Shown piece by piece: positions 43,338 to 55,496 of a stretch of DNA of 64,000 nt; positions within the stretch are counted from its first letter, which is position 1, and each line of letters opens with the position of its first letter. The position numbers and the translations under genes are program-made. The stretch comes from Nansenia antarctica (Eukaryota; Chordata; Actinopteri; Argentiniformes; Microstomatidae): assembly GCA_963989245.1 (NCBI GenBank), contig OZ022339.1, positions 16,084,488-16,148,487 of the forward strand, read 5' to 3'. The notes beneath the pieces are model-generated. The model was not told where the DNA came from. It saw only the letters and a list, made by a program, of their open reading frames with translations, and did not search any database.

Positions 43338-43428
43338 TTAACCCCACATCTAACCAAACATGTCCTACAGATCCCACATCTAACCAAACATGTCCTACAG
43401 ATCCCGCATCTAACCAAACATGTTAGAT
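43338..43428 (+). repeat. 30-bp tandem repeat, 3 copies
   Basis: Unit CCCACATCTAACCAAACATG then TCCTACAGAT; starts at 43343, 43373 and 43403. Confidence 0.9.
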
Positions 43429-43472
43429 GTAATCTAATCCTACAGTTTTATCGCAATTAAATTACTGCCCAG

Positions 43473-43670
43473 TAGGGGTGTAACGGTACATGCCACCATC
43501 ACCACCTCCACCTCCACCTCCACCTCCACCACCACCACCAACACCTCCACCACCACCATCACCACCACCACCTCCACCACTACCGCCACTACCACCTCCA
43601 CCTCCACCTCCACCTCCACCTCCCCCACCACCACTACCAGCACCACCACCACCACCACCACCTCCACCCG
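43473..43670 (+). repeat. (CCACCT)n array beside a hAT-like terminus
   Basis: TAGGGGTGTAACGGTACATG (43473-43492), the form of a hAT terminal repeat, runs straight into about 180 bp of CCACCT/CCACCA repeat ending at CCCGTTACAAAATAC. The poly-Pro and poly-Gly frames are repeat artefacts. Confidence 0.75.
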
Positions 43671-44023
43671 TTACAAAATACACAAAGGGTATCAGCGTAA
43701 TTACACAGGACAGAAGGAGCAGCAGAAATTGAAGCTTGTGTGTTTCTGGTAAAAAAAAAAAGTCATTTGCCGTCAGTGAAACACTGAACCATATTCCACA
43801 GCATTAAGCCTCTGTGTGAGGTGGAGTGTGAACTGGGCTGCTGTGAGCACTGAGGCAGACGGGCTCTCTCTGCGTGGCCCAGAGGTAAGGCCTCCACAGC
43901 AGAGGGGGTGGAGTTATCTGTCCACAGACAGTGGTCACACTCACACAGACTGGTCCTCCTCTCCCTTCTTCCCTCTCTCGTCTTGCCCCCTCTCTATCCC
44001 TCTTCTCTGCACCCCCCTCCTCT

Positions 44024-44275
44024 CCATCTATCTATGTATCTATGTATCTATGCGTGTATGTATGTACAGTATGTATGTATGTATATATCTATCTATCTAT
44101 CTAGTATCTAGCTACACATCTATCTATGTGTGTATGTGTGTATGTATGTATCTATCTATCTATCTAGTATCTAGCTACACATCTATCTATGTGTGTATGT
44201 GTGTATGTGTGTATGTATGTATGTATGTATGTATGTATGTATGTATCTAGTATCTATCTAGTATCTATCTACATT
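44024..44275 (+). repeat. (TATC)n / (TATG)n array with duplicated block
   Basis: Tetranucleotide repeats containing two copies of TCTAGTATCTAGCTACACAT (about 44099 and 44163). Confidence 0.9.
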
Positions 44276-44939
44276 GATTGATGTTAAAAATACAAAAATA
44301 ACAATGCATCTGAAGCAGCTTGATACATGCATCATTTCAGTTGTAAAACTATCAAGGATAGCACAACAAAGCTGAACTGCTTCTTTCCATTGTGGTCCTT
44401 GTTGGAAAGGGGTGCTACATAATATCTATCCACAGACACACAGCTCTTCTCTTTCGCTGGTTCAGCAGCAGACAGATTTATTTAATAACAGAGAGACCTA
44501 GCGAAGGTTCCGGCTTTGCGTGTGGTTGTTGTTTTTGTTATTGTTGTTGTTGTCGTTGTCATGGGAACACCGAGGGCGAGTCAGCACCGGATGACATGGT
44601 GAATTTACTAGAGCCATGTTTCAGAAAAAGGGAAGGGGGGGGTTCCAAACACAGGGACGTGATTTGTGAAAAAAACATTAAAAGTGTGTAGAAGAACATG
44701 ATGACTTGCTCTCATGTTGCCCTTGACAGGTGCGGCATCAATGCACCTCATATTTAGCAATAAGCTAACACATGTAGGCAGGGACAGTTGCTCTAAGTAG
44801 TTTGTGTATATCCTCTGGGATGGATGATCATGAATGTTCTCATACACACTTCTGAGTACAGAAAAGTGCTTGTGCATATAGGACACAGATTACACCGTAT
44901 TCAAGCGCTTCTAAGGCATTATGGCGATAATAATATAGT
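44276..44939. other. Unique stretch, no gene
   Basis: A TTGTTG patch at about 44525-44560. Nothing else recognised. Confidence 0.4.
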
Positions 44940-45349
44940 CAGACACGCACCACAGACACAGGCCCCTTATTTAACAGACACACACCACAGACTAGGCGTC
45001 TTATTTAACAGACACACACCACAGACTAGGCTTCTTATTTAACAGACACACACCACAGACAGGCTTCTTATTTAACAGACACACACCACAGACAGGTCTC
45101 TTATTTAACAGACACACACCACAGACTAGGCTTCTTATTTAACAGACACACACCACAGACTAGGCTTCTTATTTAACAGACACACACCACAGACTAGGCT
45201 TCTTATTTAACAGACACACACCACAGACTAGGCTTCTTATTTAACAGACACACACCACAGACTAGGCCTGTTATTTAACAGACACACACCACAGACTAGG
45301 CCTGTTATTTAACAGACACACACCACAGACAGGTCTCTTATTTAACAGG
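44940..45349 (+). repeat. 34-bp minisatellite, about 12 copies
   Basis: Unit TTATTTAACAGACACACACC then ACAGACTAGGCTTC, with one-base deletions and C/T changes. No spacers are present, so it is not a CRISPR. Confidence 0.92.
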
Positions 45350-45886
45350 CTGTGGACTGACAGTGATGGTTTACAGTAAGCACATCTTCCTCTCCCTCCA
45401 CTGCCTAATAGCCGTCATTAATCAGTCCTGGGGAGAGTGGCTCTTTAGCGCTCTGCTATCACCCTCATTTGTCAAAATAAAAGCGGCCAGGGCCGCAGGG
45501 ACCAATCAGAAGGGCCGAAGCAACAGGGCCTGGTCTGGTCGGTCACGTGACCGAGGCAGGGGGATGTAGACGTACGTGGGTAGCAACACATTAGGATGTG
45601 GCGGCCATTTTATACCGGAAAGTTCTGGCAGGGTTTTAGGAGATGTGGACCGTCTGTCTGCCAAGGAAGATCTTGTTTAATGTTCCAAAGCGAGGGTCCT
45701 GTGGTTATTCCAAAGCACAGAATAAAAAATAATAAAAAATAAAAATTCTGCCAGAGTACAGGAGATTCGGTCCATAACTAGACTGTGTGGATTCAATATT
45801 TAACACTGCATGAACTATTCATGGTTAAAACCTGCCTGTCCCTCACAGTGAGCATCAGAGAGGCCTGAGAGAGATGCTGTGTGTGT
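45350..45886. other. Unique stretch, no gene
   Basis: No feature recognised except an AAATAATAAAAA patch at about 45723. Confidence 0.4.
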
Positions 45887-45901
45887 GAGTGTGTGTGCGT
45901 G

Positions 45902-45945
<44 letters not shown>

Positions 45946-46147
45946 CGTGCGTGCGCTTCGACCACTGGAGAGGATGAGATTATGGTGGACAAACGTCGCT
46001 TTCATAAGAGCAGTCGTCCACAGCACCCTCCCAGTCGCCTAGCAACAGAGACCTGGCGGGCGAGAGAGTACAGTAGGTGTGGGAGACGGAGCGTGTGGGA
46101 GGGGAGGTTTGACGGGGGAGGCAGGCGGGGGGGGGGGGGGGGGGGGG
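45887..46147. repeat. (GT)n and poly-G run
   Basis: GT/GCGT at 45882-45955 and a G run of about 20 at 46127-46147, with unique DNA between. Confidence 0.85.
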
Positions 46148-46717
46148 ACACGGAGCAGAGACAGGGAGACGGAGTCTAACAAACACGTAAGGAGAAACCC
46201 CCCTCCTCCTCACCTCAAACGTGACAACTACATAAAACGTGACAATTTGTACGGTAACGGCGGTATGAAGTGAATTTTCAAGCTTCAAGCTACAGGATAA
46301 ACATCTAAACTAAGCGTCATTTGAAAGAAATGGAATCGTTTTGTGATAGTAGAAGAACAAAAGGCTTGGTGGACATCAGGTAGGGTTGATGTGAGGTTGC
46401 CAGATTGGAGTAGGATGAATCACCTACTGTATTCCCTGGCCTTTGCTCTTAATTACACACACACACAGACTGGCCTTCAGGTGGAGCTCACACCTGCACA
46501 GACATCTGCCAAAGCCTAATTACTCTATCTAAAGAAAAGCATCATAATCCTAAGTCCCCCATCTCCCTGGTCGGGTTGGCAAGGCGATCGTTCCAGTTGA
46601 ACAGTTAACAAAAGTACAAAAGTACAAAAAAACGATCTTAAAAAAGCGGTGATCTTCAGATTAAGAGCGCTCTCTCTCTCACAACAGGAGAGACTTTACT
46701 GGTATGGAAGTTCATTA

Positions 46718-46719
<2 letters not shown>
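46148..46719. other. Unique stretch, no gene
   Basis: No feature recognised. Confidence 0.4.
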
Positions 46720-46765
<46 letters not shown>

Positions 46766-47099
46766 TAGGGCAGGACGGTTCTAAAAATGCAAGTGACAGA
46801 ATACCCGGATAACGTCACGTTATTTTTAGTGTGGGCTTCTGAGTGAGACACTGCGAGTGTGACCTTGTTACACACTCAAGCCTGCAGACGGACTTTACAA
46901 GACGGGTCCTCCTGTGTGGCTGTGATGTCACTGAGGCAGGCGCTTAGACAACACGTCAATCACAAGGACAGAGCTGTGATTCACATTGAGTGTGTGGGTG
47001 TGTGTGTGTGTGTGTGTGCGTGTGTGTCCGTGTGTGTGAGCAGTAGTCAGTTTTATGGTACAATAAGGAAAGAGAGTGATGATGCATGCATGCATGAGT

Positions 47100-47148
<49 letters not shown>
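46720..47148. repeat. (CA)n and two (GT)n microsatellites
   Basis: CA at 46720-46762, GT at 46990-47038 and GT at 47100-47143. Confidence 0.9.
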
Positions 47149-47149
<1 letters not shown>

Positions 47150-48016
47150 CGTGTATCAGAGTCTCTTAAGCCTAATAGGGTCCAATTGCATGCTCTTAAG
47201 AACGCTCTTATGTTATGAGATCAGAATGTTACAATAAAGGTTTTCATCATCATGTTACTGTAGTGTATATTACTGATGCTCTTGCAAACAGAAGATTGAG
47301 AGAGAGTGAGAGAGAATCAAGACAGTACTTTAACAGTACGTTGTACAAGGCATTTTCCTGGTCATTTTTCCTGGTTATAGACTCTTAACAAATATGGATT
47401 AGGGGTAGGGTTGTCGAGAATATCAAGACGGGTTCATACTGACTGACTGGTAAAATGGCTCGCTGAAATCAAAGTGATACAGTATCGTGTGTCAATCGAT
47501 CCAGATAACAGATTGCAGTGGACAAGCAAGGAAAACAGCAAGTACGACTGCAACTGGAGACACTCTCACGACTTAACTTGCTGATGGAAAATATCCAAGG
47601 GACCACTATAATGGACTCCACTATAATTCAATCATGTGTGTTTCACTTGCAACTAAGCTTCCTTCAAATACCGCTGTCTATTTAAAACCCTGTTCAACAA
47701 CGGCCGAACGGCAATGATCTGGCCGGCTTGAAAACACACATTACATTTACATTACACTGAGGGAAAGTAAACGTGTGTTGTGGTGTGGTGTGGTGTGGTG
47801 TGGTGTGTTGTGTTGTGTTGTGTGTAAACCTGTGATACTGACTGTGGGACTTGATCAAACCTGCCCTATGAAACCCCTGTGTAGAGGTAATTCATAATAC
47901 ACACAGCAGGTCAACGACAACATCACACAGCATAAAACAGCAGCATTGTCATCACATCACAGTTCCATTATAGTATACAGAGATATGCTGTCTAAGCTGT
48001 AGTCTACCCTCACTCA
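47149..48016. other. Unique stretch with (GTGTG)n
   Basis: TGGTG/TGTTG pentamers at 47776-47823. No gene recognised. Confidence 0.5.
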
Positions 48017-48100
48017 ACACCTGTACACCTTCTCATTCATTCAGGTGGTGTAATGGTGTGGGGGGGAATGTTTTCTTGGCACACTTGGGCCCGTTAATAC

Positions 48101-48599
48101 TAGGGGTGCAACGGTTCAGTTGGCTCACGGTTCGGTATGAACCACCTCGGTTTTTGGGTCACGGTTTTCGGTTCAGTTTCGGGACGTGTTTTGTGCGTAA
48201 GGAGAAAGAAAATGCTACTATTTATTTACAAACTGTTACTTTACTTTATTTTGCTTATACTGATGGAACTTTAAAATTCAGACACATTCCAGAATATGAC
48301 TGGTATATTATAATATAGTTTAACATAAAAAATATAGAGTATAACATAAAAAATATAAATACATATATATAAACAAAAAACACTTTCAAATGCAAAAAAA
48401 TTGAATAAACACTTTCAAATGTAAAAGAGCCTCTTAGCCTTGACTACTGGTATAGGAGAGGAAGAAATAAAAGTAAAAGTGCACTTTAGCCATGACAGCT
48501 GGTAGCCCCTATACGCATTATGCACATATTATGCATATTATGCATACAACACGCACATATACAACACGCAATATTAAACCGAGAACCGTTGCACCCCTA
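48101..48599. mobile_element. hAT-like MITE inserted in Tc1
   Basis: The 17-bp perfect inverted ends TAGGGGTGCAACGGTTC and GAACCGTTGCACCCCTA define 499 bp. The 8-bp duplication GTTAATAC lies at 48093-48100; its partner is now at 50538-50545, displaced by the LINE. The interior contains CACGGTTCGGTATGAACC. No transposase. Confidence 0.9.
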
Positions 48600-48602
48600 G
48601 TT

Positions 48603-50535
48603 GCTGCTTCATCACATTCTCCTCCTCCTTCCAGCTGTGACGCCTTCTCCTTTAAACCTGTCTTGACCTCAGAGGTTTAAGAGGAGCTAACCAAGCTAGA
48701 CTCAAACAAGTCTGCTGGCCTTGATGGGCTCGAACCCATGTTTTTGAAAGCTGCTGCACCTGTCATTTCCGCTCCCATCACACGGCTATTCAAACATGTC
48801 TTTTGAGCTGTCTGTCTTTCCTCCTGACTGGAAATCCGCGCTGGTCTTTCCCCTCTTTAAAGGTGGCTCTAGCTCCGACCCCAACTGCTACAGGCCCATC
48901 TCCATCTTGCCGTGCCTGGCCAAGGTCCTGGAGAAGCTGGCTCACAAACAGCTCAGCCACTTCATGGCCTCAAATTACATCCTGTCCAACATGCAGTCTG
49001 GGTTCCGGCCTGGCCACGGGTGCATCACAGCTACCTTGAAAGTTCTGGATGACATTGTCACTTCCTTGGACTCCAAACAGGTCTGCATCGCTGCCTTTAT
49101 CGACCTAGCTAAGGCCTTTGATTCTGTCAACCATTCCATCCTTCTACAGAGGCTCTCCAACATTGGTCTCTCGACAAACTCTTGCAACTGGTTTGCCAGC
49201 TATCTAACTGACCGAGTTCAGCAAGTGAAGACTGAAAACATCTTGTCAGACCATCTCACCATCTCTAAAGGGGTGCCTCAAGGCTCCATCTTGGGACCAA
49301 CGTTGTTCTCAATCTACATCAATGATATAGCAAAAGATGCTGGCAAATCCCAGATCCATCTTTATGCTGACGACACCATCTTGTATTCTGCAGGCCCTTC
49401 ACTCCACTCTGCGGCTTCCACTCTACAACTCAGCCTCACCTCCATTGAGCAGTCTTTTCATCGCCTCCACCTTCTCCTCAACACCAAAAAAACAACGTGC
49501 ATTCTTTTCGACCGGAGACCTGGTGCCAGCAGCCCCCCTAAGATCTTCTGTGTTGACGGTTCCGAGCTGGAGTTTGTCTCTTGTTACAAATACCTTGGCC
49601 TTTGGCTGGACTCATCCCTTTCCTTCACCACCCACATAAAGCACCTGCAGACAAAAGTCAAAGCTCGCCTAAGCTTTTTATACCGGTACAAGGCCTCTTT
49701 CACCCGTGCAGCCAAACATAGCCTTGTCAAGATGACCATCCTGCCCATATTCGACTATGGCGATACCATCTATAGGATGGCATCTCAATCTGCCCTCAGG
49801 AAACTCGACACACTCCATCACTCCGCCATTCGTTTTGCCACTGGTGCGCCTTTCACAACTCACCACTGTGACCTGTACACCCTTGTAGACTGGACATCTC
49901 TTCACAGCAGACGGCTCTGTCACTGGCTTCATCTTATCTACAGAACCATACTTTGCAAAACACCTTTCTACCTCTCATCCCTTCTGTACCTCTCTCACCG
50001 CCCCGTCATTCTAAGATCCAGTGATCTTGTCCGACTCACCATCCCCAAAGCCCGTACCGTTGTCGGTCGCAGCGCTTTCCGGTTCGCTGCAGCACACGAC
50101 TGGAACACCTTACAGAACACCCTCAAACTCACCGCCCTCACCTCACTCACTGCTTTCAAACAAATCCTGCATCGAACCATAGTCGATCAATGCACCTGCT
50201 GATCACCGTCTCTCACCCATCCCATAACCCATCACTGCCTCATTTTAAGTACCCCTGCTCCACTCCCCCCGCTATCCCTCACCTCCGCTCTTCCTCACCC
50301 TACCTCCTCCTTCTCTCTCCCCTCTCTCTGACTGTTAGTATTTTAATGCATCTGTATTTGCCAGTGTGTTATTGTTGTAAATTATTTAACCTTGTTTTAT
50401 TTCTAGCTTCCCACCCCCCCACCCCCCCACCCCCAAAGAGCCATTGCTTCTTGGTCAGGCTGCATTTGTAAATAAGAATTTGTTCTTACATGTTTGCCTG
50501 GTTAAATAAAGGTTAAATAAAAAATAAAAATAAAA
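48603..50535 (+). mobile_element. LINE inserted at the MITE boundary
   Basis: A 5'-truncated non-LTR retrotransposon flanked by TAGTT at 48598-48602 and 50536-50540. It carries a reverse-transcriptase frame, then a 3' UTR ending GGTTAAATAAAGGTTAAAT and an A-rich tail. The endonuclease region is absent. Confidence 0.9.
48640..50202 (+). pseudogene. Non-LTR retrotransposon reverse transcriptase, nearly intact
   Basis: The longest true coding frame here: 468 codons from 48796. RT motifs in order are PDWKSALVFPLFKGG, NCYRPISILPCLAKVLEK, QSGFRPGHG, FIDLAKAFDSVNH (motif A Asp), GVPQGSILGP (motif B) and LYADDTILY (catalytic motif C), then YLGLWLDSSL and a C-terminal domain with KARTVVGRSAFRFA and DWNTLQNTLK. 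Coding continues upstream in another frame (GLDGLEPMFLKAA, ITRLF). One extra A at about 48792-48794 breaks the join, and an in-frame TAA lies at about 48679. The catalytic core has no visible stop, so the insertion may be fairly young. Family within the L2/CR1/Rex/I group is uncertain. Confidence 0.92.
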
Positions 50536-50545
50536 TAGTTAATAC

Positions 50546-50856
50546 CAATCTATCATCGCTTGAATGCCACAGCCTATTTGAGTGTTGTTGCTGACCATGT
50601 GCATCCCTTCCTAGCCACAATGTACCCATCTTCTAATGGCTACTTCCAGCATGATAATGCAACGTGTCACAAAGCAAAAGTCGTCTCACACTGGTTTCAT
50701 GAACATGACAATGAGTTCAGTGTTCTTCAGTGGCCTTCCCAGTCACCGGATCTGAATCCAATAGAACACCTTTGGGATGTGGTAGAAAGGGAGATTCACA
50801 GCTTGAAAGCGCACCTGCAAGATCTGCAGGAATTGCGTGATGCAATTATGTCATGA
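50546..50856 (+). pseudogene. Tc1-like transposase C-terminal fragment
   Basis: The frame reads GYFQHDNATCHKAKVVSHWF (second catalytic Asp), then QWPSQSPDLNPIEHLWDVVE (third catalytic residue, Glu) and LQELRDAIMS to the stop. The first Asp and the DNA-binding half are missing from the retained pieces, so it is inactive. Confidence 0.88.
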
Positions 50857-50983
50857 TGGACCAGAATCTCAAAGGAATGTTTCCAACATCTTGTGGAATC
50901 GATGCCACAAACAATTGAGGCAAAGGGAGGCCCTACCCAGTATTAGTACAGTGTTCCTAATAAAGTGTTCAGAGAGTGTATAT

Positions 50984-51546
50984 ACAGAATGCAATTGTTG
51001 AAGTGCTAGAAAGCAATTACAGTGAACAGTACAGTACATAACATGTATACAGTACAGGTAAGCTAGAGTCAGCTATATCATTTCAGTTGGCCAGGGCAAA
51101 CATCTTTTATCTTTCATTTTCCTTCTGTATCAGGGTTAGGTATCAGGGTATCAGGGTTAGAGAATAGACAAGAAAAAGCAAGAGAGAACATTTTTTGTTT
51201 TCTTATCATTACTGTCAACGAAATGAATATACCCTACATATCACCAGATGCTGAATTGCAGGTACAATGAACACTTTTCTCAAAAACTGAGAGTGGATGT
51301 GTCCGAAGGGACATGTTGAGACCTAAGAGGAAGAGAAAACAATGTGTTTGGCTGTTTTCCTCTTCGATAGAGAATTAGCTGTTGTGCTCCAGCTGTTGTT
51401 GACAAGAGGCAACGGAGTCCGAAGTGATCACATGGTTCTTTGAGGAAGTGCAGGGGCCCCTGGGTGACAGCAGAGGCAGAGGTCTCCTACTAGAGGCAGT
51501 GGATAACTGGACCTCAGGTCTCAACTGACAAGGCTAGAGAAAGACC
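50984..51546. other. Unique stretch, no gene
   Basis: A short duplicated TATCAGGGTTAGG motif at about 51127. Nothing else recognised. Confidence 0.4.
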
Positions 51547-51622
51547 CACACACACACACGCGCACGCGCGCGCACACACACACACGCACACACGTACACA
51601 CACATGCGCGCACACATACATG

Positions 51623-51688
<66 letters not shown>
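51547..51688 (+). repeat. (CA)n / (CG)-rich microsatellite
   Basis: CACGCGCGCACACA units passing into pure CA at about 51631-51688. Confidence 0.9.
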
Positions 51689-51692
<4 letters not shown>

Positions 51693-51783
51693 CTTTAAGA
51701 TGACTGAAGCAATTGTTAGCGGCAACCGTCTACTAAGCCTTTTTTCTCTCTATCTACCATTTCAGAGAACTTCTGCAAACATA

Positions 51784-51863
51784 GAACAGAGTCAGTCCAC
51801 ACCAGAACACAGAACAGAGTCAGTCCACACCAGAACAGAGAACAGAGTCAGTCCACACCAGTA
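51784..51863 (+). repeat. 28-bp tandem repeat, 3 copies
   Basis: Unit GAACAGAGTCAGTCCACACC plus AGAACACA. Confidence 0.88.
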
Positions 51864-53258
51864 CGTCCTGGACTCAGCCAGGGTATTTTTCACGATCAAG
51901 TCCAAAAGCTCCTCCTCCTCCTCCCAGCCCGAGCTCCGAGCCCATCAATAATGCAGATACAGTATCTGTGTCCGCACCACAAATCAACACACTGACGACT
52001 ACATTATTCATGGGGGATTCCACCTGTAGCGCCACTTGTATTTCTGGTGTTAGATTATCGAGCTCAGACACATAAATTCTGTAAACAGAGGGACATTTTT
52101 TACCTCGTACTTCTTGCACAAGTAAAGGGGCAAGCAAGCCACATCATGTTGATCGTCTATTTGTATTCAAACCTGTACAGTGTGCAGGACGACACTAAAC
52201 CAAGAGACGAAGCTTCTCGTCTCCACAGCCGGCCCAAGACAAGAAGCAGGTAGACTGCAGACACCACCCGCAAGACAAAACAATAAAGGTACAATCTAGC
52301 CCTAACCCATCTCCATAGAGATTAAGAATCCACAGATGCTGTATGCTGTACAGTATCCCTGATGTGAGAGGAGAAAGCTTGACACATCCACAAATTTAAA
52401 TGTCCAAATCATCTGGAAATAACAGTGATTCCAAAAGCGCTGGCACACTGTCCTCTAGTCATGGTTGTTAGAGACCGTTAACTATAGTCCCATTTCTCCA
52501 TTTGTAGAGGAACGTGTGATTATCTAATCTAACAAATAGAGGAACGACAACACCGCATTCCAAAAACATCCCTCATTGTTTTCAAAGTGCTAATTATCCG
52601 ACAAATTTCCACTGATTCGGCAGGTTCCAAAAATCCCGCAAGACGACCTGCGGGTCGAGAGCTCTCGCTGATGTCGTTTGTTTCCCGCCTGAACCGAAAG
52701 ATAAAAAAAATAAACGTCACGACTCGGGAGGTAATTGGATCGACACAACCGACGAATGCAATTTGCCTCCGAACACAAACAACTCATCAGAGCTCAGGAG
52801 AGAGCAACAGCCGGGCCTGGTTCTGGACGCAGCGCCCGGCGCAGCTTGACGCATCGTGGGGAGAATGTTAATTGCCCTGCTTGCGGTTTGTTGTGCTCTC
52901 CCCCCCTCCCTCCTCCCCACTCACATCTAAATGGCATACAGTCGTGTTACTTATCAGCTCTTGAGCACGTTATTTAGTAGACGCTCGGTGGAGTTTGAAC
53001 ACAAAACCGTTTTTATTTTTTTTATGTTTCTGTTTGGTAAGATCAGCTTTTGAACATTCCTTCATTTCCCAACCGGCTCACCGATCTGCCAGCTGAGGAG
53101 AGAAGGGATACAACTTCCCCTGTGGATCACAAGAAATGACCAGGTGGTTTTATGGGGCTCTTCTTCTCTCTCTCTCTCTGAAAGAGAAAGGGCCATCTTC
53201 TGCCCCATGGCAGAAGCGGGGAGTCAGTCAGTGACGCTGAACAACTGTGTCACACTGT

Positions 53259-53264
<6 letters not shown>
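51864..53264. other. Long unique stretch, possible conserved intronic DNA
   Basis: No repeat, exon or RNA found. 52560-52870 has balanced, non-repetitive composition and several CpGs and would be a good place to test for a conserved non-coding element. Confidence 0.35.

Positions 53265-53303
<39 letters not shown>
53265..53303 (+). repeat. (GT)n microsatellite
   Basis: About 19 GT units. Confidence 0.9.
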
Positions 53304-53307
<4 letters not shown>

Positions 53308-54263
53308 GTGTGTGTGCCCTGAGATGCAGTAGTAAATCATATCATGCATTGCTTATCTCTCTATACATCACATCCCGTCAGCGTGGCCTACACTCCTAGT
53401 TCACTGTACTGGTTTTACAATGAACAGTTGTTCCCACACCTTTTAGTCGATAAAACCCTCGTCCTCACATTGACGATGTTGAATAGTAGACTACCTCAAA
53501 CACATCTCAGTTTGGGTGCCAAATTCCAAATATCGTATTGTTATACTCCTTAAGTACATACGGACATGGCGAATCGACATCGAATGACAAAGCACTTTTC
53601 CTTCCGCGGTAAGACGAGCAGCGTGTGGAAATCTCGGCCCCTTATGACGAGCCTCTTTCAGGGGCAGACGAATCCTCTCGTTATCTATAGATAATGAGGA
53701 GATGTATCTGCCTGCCTTGCGTATCGGCCGCTCTTATCACTCTTAGCGCATGCATTTTTAAACGGCAGAAAACCTCAGGGCTAGCACGGCCGCGCTCGAC
53801 ACACACACACACGCCTCTCCAAGAATGTGTTGCTTTGATGGACAGAGAGCATGGCTGAGGCCGGGGCCCAGCCCAAGTGTCTGGGTAATTACAGACCAGC
53901 CGGGCTGGAGAGAGAGGTGGCGCCGGCACGGAGCGCGTAGCTCCCTCTCGCAGCGTTCACATGCTGTTATTTGAGAGCGCCTGGACAGCTAATTTCTCCC
54001 GTGACCCTGGTCAACTTTGACCCTGACCCCATTGAGAGAGGTATCAAAGGCCAAGACTATGGGAGGGGGAGAGGAGGGGGTCTCAGGACCGACTCGTCAC
54101 TTTCCTTTTCTGGACCTCCCCCCCCACGTGGGATTGGCTCCTTAAACGGGCACGGAGGGCCCTGGAACGAGATAAAAGAGGGATCCGGCAATCAGTGATG
54201 TCATGAATGCTGAGGTCTTCCTAGGAAGTGTTCTTATACTGAGAGCCAGCGGTCCAGTTTAAA
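53304..54263. other. Unique stretch with a palindromic GATA pair
   Basis: TTATCTATAGATAA at 53681-53694 is a perfect palindrome with two opposed GATA-type sites. A short (CA)n lies at about 53800. No gene. Confidence 0.4.
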
Positions 54264-54760
54264 TCAAGATAAAAAAACATAACTTTTTACAGTTAAAAAT
54301 AATAAAACAAGGAGAAAGGCCTTGTGAAAAGGTTTGGGAACCCTGTCAGCTAGTACTTTGTAACTATAACAGCTTGTAAACGCTTCCTGTAGCCGGCTAA
54401 GAGTCTTTAAATTATTGTTTTTGGAATTCCTCCCCATTCTTCCAGGCAGAACACCTCTAGCTAAGAAATATTCTTCGGCCTTCTTGCATGCACGGCATGT
54501 TTGAGATCTCACAGATTTTCAATAATATTCAAGTTTGGGGACTGTGATGGCCATTTCAAACCCTTCATCCGTCTTTCCTGGAGGTACTTCATGGTTGATT
54601 TTGAGGTATGCTTCGGGTCATTGTCTTGCTGGAACACCCAAACTCTCTTCAACTTCAATTTCTGGACTGACCTTCGAACATTAGCCTCTAGAATGTCTTG
54701 ACATTTGGTGGAATCCATTCTTCCTTCCACCCGCACAATATTGCCTGCGCCCCAAACAAA
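54264..54760 (-). pseudogene. Decayed Tc1-like transposase
   Basis: The reverse strand from about 54736 encodes GRMDSTKCQDILEANVRRSV, then WVFQQDNDPKHTSKSTMKYL (second catalytic Asp) and LKWPSQSPNLNIIENL. The family motif DLNPIE is altered to NLNIIE here, keeping the Glu. After a stop, the frame at 54512-54264 continues with a degenerate C-terminus. No terminal repeats were found. Dead copy. Confidence 0.85.
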
Positions 54761-55126
54761 TTTTGTGTTAGCATAATAACTAATCGTTGCTAGCTATCTG
54801 CCTAACAACACGAATCAGAACGTGTTGTGCCGTGAAGCGTAGACACGTATGAGGTAGCCGCTACCTTAGAATCTGTCTCGAATCAGATTCCTTTTCAGTT
54901 GACTTCAGACAAAAACCTTGGAAGGACAGTGACTTTGGAGACTGAGATGCAGCTGCCTTTGGAGACACAGCCATTGTGTTTGGGTCCTCCAGGGCAGAGG
55001 GCCAGATGAGAGCTGAGACTTGCCCAGCAGAGAGCAGCCTGGCCGGGCTACTGCCTCCAGAGAGGACTGTTCTCTTTGGTCGACACCATGAAGGAGATCT
55101 GAAGGGCACTGACAGAGAAGGATGCT
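54761..55126. other. No recognised feature
   Basis: Unique stretch. The open frames that continue into the right-hand repeat have no domain. Confidence 0.4.
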
Positions 55127-55327
55127 TCTGGGGAGAGAGAGAGAGAGAGAGAGAGAACAGAGAACAAGAGAGAGAACAAAAAGTAAAGAAAAGAGAGAAG
55201 GGTGCAGAGGAGGATCGAGATCAATGGAGATAACGAGGATAAATATTGAGTGATAAAGCAGAGAGAGAGAGACAGGGAGAGACAGAGACAGAGAGAGACA
55301 GAGACAGAGAGAGAGTGAGACAGAGAC

Positions 55328-55396
<69 letters not shown>

Positions 55397-55443
55397 GACA
55401 GAGACAGAGACAGAGACAGAGAGAGAGAGAGACAGAGAGAGAC

Positions 55444-55496
<53 letters not shown>

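Larger units (their letters stand above)
48017..50983 (+). mobile_element. Tc1-like relic hosting two later insertions
   Basis: The left piece (48017-48100) has ACACCTGTACACCTTCTC near the 5' end, then, after a deletion, TGGTGTAATGGTGTGG and TTTTCTTGGCACACTTGGGC of the transposase gene. The right piece resumes at 50538 with GTTAATACCAATCTATC and runs to the 3' terminus CCTAATAAAGTGTTC...GAGTGTATA. The hAT MITE and LINE between them were inserted later. Confidence 0.8.

Noticed and set aside
43462..43683. Gly/Ser-rich reverse frame that could be taken for the poly-Gly/Ser start of kcnma1 exon 1
   Set aside because: It is a (CCACCT)n array with no S0 segment or Cys-rich motif after it.
44940..45349. 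CRISPR-like regular repeats (also 14287-14817 and 21945-22545)
   Set aside because: Units are directly tandem with no unique spacers, in a vertebrate genome.
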